Translations under genes and position numbers: made by a program
Part shown: positions 7,268 to 10,963 of the stretch, in pieces
Position numbering within the stretch: the stretch's first letter is position 1
How the letters are laid out: each line of letters opens with the position of its first letter
Notes under the pieces: model-generated
Told to the model about the DNA's origin: nothing
The model's database searches: none
The model's input: the letters and a program-made list of their open reading frames with translations, nothing else
NCBI GenBank assembly: GCA_016935295.1
Contig: JAFGRF010000344.1
Location: 1-10,963, forward strand
Source: Caldifarciminota bacterium
Lineage (GTDB): Bacteria > Hydrothermota > Tepidihabitantia > Tepidihabitantales > Tepidihabitantaceae
Length of the DNA stretch: 10,963 nt
Direction: 5' to 3'

Positions 7268-8460
7268 TGCGCCGATGGCCAGTGGCGTCTTCCGGCCTCC
7301 TGCACAGCGACCTCGGTCGCAGACTTGCGCCGGCCTGGTTGAAGCGCGCCATCAAATCCGCGATTCCGTACGCGGACTTCAGGTCCGAGCAGTGCCGGCA
7401 CCAGGCTGAACGGCTGCTCGGCGGCCCCATTCCGCAGCAGTCCGACTACGAATCGCCGTATCCGTTCAGACTGGGCGTCTTCACCGATACATCATACTAC
7501 TTCGCGCACCACGTCAAGGCGTGCCGCGAAATGCGTGTGGCCTATCGACTGCTTGACCTTTCCGCCAGCAGGTGGGTTGAGCTGGTGCGGGAGTCAGGCT
7601 GTGACGCATTCCTGGCCTCGCCTTCGGCATTGCTGAGCAGCCTGCGCCACATGTTTGACGAGCGGCTCCGCGTATTGGTCGAGGACATCGAGTGTCCTCT
7701 TTACCCTTCGTTTTCCGAGCTCTGGCTGTGGGAGAGCAAACGCCGGATGCGAGACTGGCTGGTCGCCCACGATGTGCCGCACCCGAAGACGGACGTGTTC
7801 TACAACCGCGAAGAGGCGCTCGCGTTCGTCGACGGCGCCGACTATCCGCTGGTATGCAAGACGGATACCAGCGCTGCGAGCAAAGGTGTATTCATCCTGA
7901 GAAGCCGAAGGGCGGCCGGGAAACTGGTTGAACAGGCTTTCACGAGCGGCATAACGCCGCGGAGCTGGGACAGACGGGACCGGCAGAGGGGATACGTTCT
8001 GCTCCAGCAATACGTGCCCCATGATACGGAGTGGCGTGTTGTTCGCATTGGCGACGATTTCCTCTGCCGCCGGAAGCACCGGATCGGCGACTACGCCAGC
8101 GGGTCGGGTGAGATAGAATGGGCAAGGCCGGGGCGCGACATGCTCGACTTTGTCGAGAAGGTAACGGACCTGGGCGGGTTCCGGATCATGGCCGTTGACT
8201 TCTTTGCCGCAGTCGGCGCTGAGGGAGAGGCGACGTACCTGGTGAACGAGTTGCAGTGTCTGATTGGCGCCATCGTAAACGAGCAGAAACGGAACGAAGA
8301 CACCGGGAAGTGGCACCGCTCAGGTGCGGACTGGAGATTCGTGCCGGGGTTCTTCTACCAGAACGCCTGCGCCAATCTGCGGGTCGCCTATGTCATCAAG
8401 GCCCTGGCCGGCATGCGCGGACTGCGGCTTGTCAACCCGGTCGAGGTTCTATCAGCTTAA
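7267..8460 (+). CDS. ATP-grasp family ligase-like protein
   Basis: A 397-residue protein with an ATP-grasp fold. A pre-ATP-grasp part (about 66-150) begins at PFRLGVFTDTSYYF and includes CPLYPSFSELWLWESKRRMR (143-162). It is followed by the typical 'L...ipvPkT' segment, WLVAHDVPHPKTDVF (164-178). The ATP-binding lobe has YPLVCKTD (193-200; Lys198 as the candidate ATP ligand) and a small-residue loop, TSAASKGVFIL (201-211). The linker strand is VLLQQYVPHDTEWRVVRIGD (244-263). The metal-binding region is MAVDFFA (308-314) and YLVNELQC (324-331), with Asp311 and Glu328; Gln330 replaces the Asn of the usual E-x-N. Such enzymes join a carboxylate to an amine or thiol through an acyl phosphate. Residues 1-60 show no known motif. 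ATG 7267 shares its A with the preceding TGA, and GGCAGG (7255-7260) is a plausible ribosome-binding site, so the two proteins are probably made together. The likely role is attaching an amino acid or similar group to the glycan (inference). A RimK-like peptide ligase acting elsewhere is possible. Confidence 0.83.
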   Translation: MRRWPVASSGLLHSDLGRRLAPAWLKRAIKSAIPYADFRSEQCRHQAERLLGGPIPQQSDYESPYPFRLGVFTDTSYYFAHHVKACREMRVAYRLLDLSASRWVELVRESGCDAFLASPSALLSSLRHMFDERLRVLVEDIECPLYPSFSELWLWESKRRMRDWLVAHDVPHPKTDVFYNREEALAFVDGADYPLVCKTDTSAASKGVFILRSRRAAGKLVEQAFTSGITPRSWDRRDRQRGYVLLQQYVPHDTEWRVVRIGDDFLCRRKHRIGDYASGSGEIEWARPGRDMLDFVEKVTDLGGFRIMAVDFFAAVGAEGEATYLVNELQCLIGAIVNEQKRNEDTGKWHRSGADWRFVPGFFYQNACANLRVAYVIKALAGMRGLRLVNPVEVLSA

Positions 8461-8484
8461 GATGCTGGTGAGAGAAGGAAATGT

Positions 8485-8556
8485 CTGTCATTCTGAGGCG
8501 TTCGACGCCGAAGAATCTTCGAGTGCAAAGAACCTTCGCTGCGCTCAGGGTGACAG
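8485..8556. repeat. Interspersed palindromic repeat of the TGTCATTCTGAG type
   Basis: A 72-base palindromic element lies in the gap between the ATP-grasp gene and the next glycosyltransferase. The outer arms are CTGTCATTCTGAG (8485-8497) and CTCAGGGTGACAG (8544-8556), matching at 11 of 13 positions. As RNA, the two mismatches become G-U pairs, so all 13 pair. Inside are two smaller hairpins: GGCGT/ACGCC (8497-8501, 8505-8509) and CGAAGA/TCTTCG (8509-8514, 8516-8521). From memory, such elements, with GAAGAATCT and TTCGCTGCGCTCAG inner parts, occur in many copies in diverse genomes. They also produce spurious translations such as SAKNLRCAQGD on one strand and CHPERSEGS on the other, both of which are seen here. 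It encodes nothing. It may be a non-autonomous mobile element or a REP-like sequence. Confidence 0.75.
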
Positions 8557-8565
8557 GGCATAGGG

Positions 8566-8598
8566 ATACTGAGAGTGACATCAAGAACCTCCCAGTAT
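8566..8598. repeat. Imperfect inverted repeat beside the palindromic element
   Basis: ATACTGAGAG (8566-8575) pairs with CTCCCAGTAT (8589-8598) at nine of ten positions around a 13-base loop. The segment CTGAGAGTGACA (8569-8580) also matches the right end of the neighbouring palindrome (CTCAGGGTGACA, 8544-8555) at ten of twelve positions, so it may be a decayed fragment of a second copy. There is no T-run after it, so it is unlikely to be an intrinsic terminator. The remaining bases up to 8647 show nothing further. Confidence 0.4.
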
Positions 8599-8647
8599 TG
8601 CATGCTCTCCGTGATATGTGGAACCCGGCGGCGGTTGGGGCGCTGAC

Positions 8648-9802
8648 ATGAAGCTGGCGGTCGTGACGCACAACTACCCTTCAAACCGCCGGAGGATGGA
8701 TGGCAGTTTCGTGCGGCAGTTCGTACTGGCCCTCGCTCGCGCCGGCGTTGAGTGTGCGGTCATCGCACCGGTGAGCATTACCGCACCCCGCAACTGGTCG
8801 CCCGGACCGGGAGAATTCCGAGAGCAGGACGAGGGTCCTTCAGTCCGAGTTCTGCGTCCCGGATACGTTTCCTTCTCAGCGAAGCAGTTACCCGGGTTCA
8901 GCACCGCCTTGCTGACACTGCGGAGTTTCACCGGCTGTGTCAGCCGGGCGCTGAAGCGACTGGATTGGTCGCCCGACCTCGTCTATGGGCACTTTCTGTA
9001 TGTCGCCGGGTATGCGGCCGTCCGACTGGGTACCCTTATCGGCAGGCCGTCCGTCATCGCGGTTGGTGAAGGCGAGTTCTGGTCGGTTCGGCCGTTCGGT
9101 TTCGACCGGGCGACTCGGGATTTTGACAGCGCGAGTGGGTTCCTGGCCGTATCTTCAATGGTCAGAGACGGGTTGGTTCGCGAACTCGCGATTCCGGATG
9201 CGAAGATACGGGTATTCCCCAATGGAGTTAACCTGGACCGGTTCAGGCCGGGCAACGGTACTGAGGCGCGGAGACGGTTCGGCATCAGCGATGACCGGTT
9301 CGTCATCGCTTTCGTCGGCCATTTTGACCGCAGGAAAGGTCTGGAGTTCCTTCTGGAGGCCGTGCGGGGACTGCCCGGGATTGCCCTGCTACTGGTAGGT
9401 TCCGGCCACGCCAACACTGACGGATGCCCGGTCGTCTTCAAAGGAACACTGCCACACGAGGAGGTTCCGGTCGCGCTTTCGGCAGCGGACGCCTTCGTGC
9501 TCCCTACGCAGGTTGAGGGTTCGTGCAACTCGGTCCTGGAGGCAATGGCGTGCGGCCTGCCGATAGTGACCTCTGCCGGGCGCTACATGGATGACATCGT
9601 AGACAGCAATGTCGCTTTGCGCGTTGACCCGAGGAACGTTCACGCCATCCGTGAGGCCGTTGTTACGCTGATGAATGACCCGGCCAGACGGAAGAGCATG
9701 TCGCAGGCTTGTCTCGAGAAGGCGAAGCAGTTCGACATCAACCTGCGGGCGAGGAAGGTAACGGCCTGGCTCGAGGAGCTGGCCGGCAGCCGGCGACGAT
9801 GA
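8648..9802 (+). CDS. Family 4 glycosyltransferase (GT-B fold)
   Basis: A 384-residue GT4 glycosyltransferase. The N-terminal domain opens with MKLAVVTHNYPSNRRRMDGS (1-20), where the 'yPs....G.Fv..q' pattern is typical of family members that bind the acceptor there. The segment SPDLVYGHFLYVAG (108-121) is the usual Asp-rich strand. The donor half has VFPNGVNLDRF (189-199), VIAFVGHFDRRKGLEFLLEA (219-238), LLLVGSG (247-253) and LSAADAFVLPTQVEG (277-291). The EX7E motif is intact at Glu290 and Glu298, followed by AMACGLPIVTS. ATG 8648 sits at the normal distance from the first beta strand and has a G-rich stretch (GGTTGGGG, 8633-8640) upstream as a possible ribosome-binding site. An in-frame GTG at 8618 would add only a Gly-rich leader and is less likely. 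The gene is separated from the ATP-grasp gene by the palindromic repeat. Its last bases overlap the next gene (ATGA), a clear sign of coupled translation. Sugar specificity is unknown. Confidence 0.94.
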   Translation: MKLAVVTHNYPSNRRRMDGSFVRQFVLALARAGVECAVIAPVSITAPRNWSPGPGEFREQDEGPSVRVLRPGYVSFSAKQLPGFSTALLTLRSFTGCVSRALKRLDWSPDLVYGHFLYVAGYAAVRLGTLIGRPSVIAVGEGEFWSVRPFGFDRATRDFDSASGFLAVSSMVRDGLVRELAIPDAKIRVFPNGVNLDRFRPGNGTEARRRFGISDDRFVIAFVGHFDRRKGLEFLLEAVRGLPGIALLLVGSGHANTDGCPVVFKGTLPHEEVPVALSAADAFVLPTQVEGSCNSVLEAMACGLPIVTSAGRYMDDIVDSNVALRVDPRNVHAIREAVVTLMNDPARRKSMSQACLEKAKQFDINLRARKVTAWLEELAGSRRR

Positions 9803-10963
9803 AGATACTGGTTCTCACGACCCTGCACGCCCCCAATGACGACCGGATCTTCTACAAGGAAACCCTGAGTCTGCGGCGGAAGTTCAGCGATATCACGCTT
9901 GTCGCCCCGGACCACGGCGAAAAGGGAAAGGTCACCGATAGCAGGATTCGATGCCTCACATTGAGACAAAGGGGCGGAGTTCCAGGCAGATTTCTGAAGT
10001 TGCTGGCGGCGGCGCGGGCAGTCTGGAGGATAAGACCCGACATCGTGCACTTCCACGACTACGATATCCTGTTGGTTGCCCCGGCCATGAGATATCTGCT
10101 CAGATGCCATCTGGTGTATGACGCCCACGAGGACTATCCATCGAGTGTCCTCATATCGCGCCTGATTCCGAGAGCGCTCCGCCGGCTGGCAGCGAGAGCG
10201 GCGAAGTTCTTCGAACTGGCGGCCGGACGAGCCTGCTCGCTGATCATCACCGCCGACCCCTGGACGGCGGAGTATCTCTCCCGTACAGGCGTGAGCACCT
10301 GCGTCGTATTCAACTACCCGCCGCTGCAGCTCTTCGCAGGAGAGACGTCGAGGGAATCCAGCCGACAGGATGCCGGCACAGACCGCACAGTGCTGCTGTA
10401 CCAGGGGACGATGTCCGAGGAACGCGGGCTGTTCCACATGATTGATGCCATGCCCAGTATCCTCCTGCAGAGACCCGACTGCCGGCTGCTGCTGATCGGG
10501 CTCACGGACGCCGGGCTCCGGAGCGAGGCGGAGGCACTGGCGGCGCACCTCGGTGTCGGAGAGGCCCTGGAGATAATCGCGTGGGTGCCTCACACGGAAC
10601 TACATGGCTACATAGAGCAATCGAAGATCGGTCTCATCCCCTGGCTGCCGGTAGATAAGCACAAGCACAACATACCCATCAAGTTGTTCGAGTATATGGC
10701 TTGCGGGCTTCCGGTGCTGGCGGCAGACCTGCCCTCGATCCGGCCGTACATGGATGAGTCGAAAGCCGGTCTGCAGTATGACTCCACGAGTTCCAGGGCG
10801 CTTGCCGAAGGTGTGCTGAGGATGCTCTCCGACGAGGACGGCCTGAGGCGCATGGGGGATAACGGCCGCAGGGCGGTACAGGAGAAGTGGAACTGGGGCA
10901 GGATGGAGGAGCGACTGCTCGCAGCCTATGATGAACTGGAGGTCCGGGTCAGGCAACGGCGCG
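9799..10963 (+). CDS. Family 4 glycosyltransferase, 3' end outside the window
   Basis: The frame opens at ATG 9799, overlapping the previous TGA by four bases (ATGA), and has no stop before the window ends, giving 388 visible residues. GT4 enzymes of this type have about 380-420, so only a short tail is missing. The start MKILVLTTLHAPNDDRIFYK (1-20) carries the 'DDRIF-KE' signature of a GT4 subgroup found in exopolysaccharide loci. It is followed by RPDIVHFHDYDILLVAP (75-91) and LVYDAHEDYP (111-120). The donor half includes TVLLYQGTMSEERGLFHMID (about 197-216), CRLLLIG (228-234) and KLFEYMACGLPVLAADLPS (295-313), with Glu298 as the likely second Glu of the EX7E region; the first Glu is not obvious and may be replaced near HNIPIK. 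I see no signal peptide or membrane segment. It is expected to act with the preceding GT4 on the same glycan. A long antisense frame over 9640-10593 is a shadow of this gene. Confidence 0.93.
   Translation, partial: MKILVLTTLHAPNDDRIFYKETLSLRRKFSDITLVAPDHGEKGKVTDSRIRCLTLRQRGGVPGRFLKLLAAARAVWRIRPDIVHFHDYDILLVAPAMRYLLRCHLVYDAHEDYPSSVLISRLIPRALRRLAARAAKFFELAAGRACSLIITADPWTAEYLSRTGVSTCVVFNYPPLQLFAGETSRESSRQDAGTDRTVLLYQGTMSEERGLFHMIDAMPSILLQRPDCRLLLIGLTDAGLRSEAEALAAHLGVGEALEIIAWVPHTELHGYIEQSKIGLIPWLPVDKHKHNIPIKLFEYMACGLPVLAADLPSIRPYMDESKAGLQYDSTSSRALAEGVLRMLSDEDGLRRMGDNGRRAVQEKWNWGRMEERLLAAYDELEVRVRQRR

Noticed and set aside
8432..8684. Small - strand frames of 75-79 codons across the gap
   Set aside because: They are translations of the palindromic repeat (CHPERSEGS-type sequence), a well-known source of spurious protein calls.
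9640..10593. 317-codon open frame on the - strand
   Set aside because: It lies opposite the last two GT4 genes, which have clear family motifs; the - strand translation has none.
1..10963. CRISPR array, tRNA, rRNA, transposase or integrase genes, attachment sites
   Set aside because: I saw no regularly spaced repeats, no cloverleaf-like sequence and no mobile-element enzyme motifs in any frame; the only repeat-type element is the one in the gap at 8461-8647.

Overview
The window is a stretch of a cell-surface polysaccharide biosynthesis locus from an unidentified bacterium. The DNA is GC-rich (about 60% by eye) with G/C-biased third codon positions. Every gene lies on the + strand with short gaps or overlaps. 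A WaaL/Wzy-type O-antigen ligase homologue and a WbqC-family protein make a diderm (Gram-negative) host most likely. The sequence itself does not fix the phylum. An interspersed palindrome of the 'TGTCATTCTGAG' type, seen in many environmental and candidate-phylum genomes, points to an uncultured or environmental lineage, but only weakly.

Layout. Positions 1-550 hold the 3' part of a WbqC-family gene. Two GT2 (GT-A fold) glycosyltransferases follow at 586-1668 and 1672-2652. A gap at 2653-2798 carries a weak terminator-like hairpin and an AT-rich patch that may be a promoter, so a second transcription unit may start here. Next come a GT4 glycosyltransferase (2799-4016), a polytopic O-antigen ligase/polymerase homologue (about 4125-5480), an asparagine-synthetase-like protein (5483-7267) and an ATP-grasp protein (7267-8460). 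The last two overlap by one base (TGATG). A 187-base gap (8461-8647) holds an interspersed palindromic repeat and a second imperfect hairpin. Two more GT4 glycosyltransferases close the window (8648-9802 and 9799 to the end). They overlap by four bases (ATGA), and the last runs off the edge.

How the genes may work together (inference): the five glycosyltransferases would add successive sugars to a lipid-linked oligosaccharide at the inner face of the cytoplasmic membrane. The ligase homologue would polymerise the glycan or transfer it to its acceptor. The asparagine-synthetase-like and ATP-grasp proteins both belong to ATP-dependent amide-forming families, and their overlap suggests joint expression. 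They could amidate a uronic acid or attach an amino acid to the glycan. The asparagine-synthetase homologue lacks the N-terminal cysteine that releases ammonia from glutamine, so it probably uses another amine source or nucleophile. This pair is the most interesting part of the window. No flippase, chain-length regulator, initiating phosphoglycosyltransferase or nucleotide-sugar enzyme is present here; they presumably lie outside.
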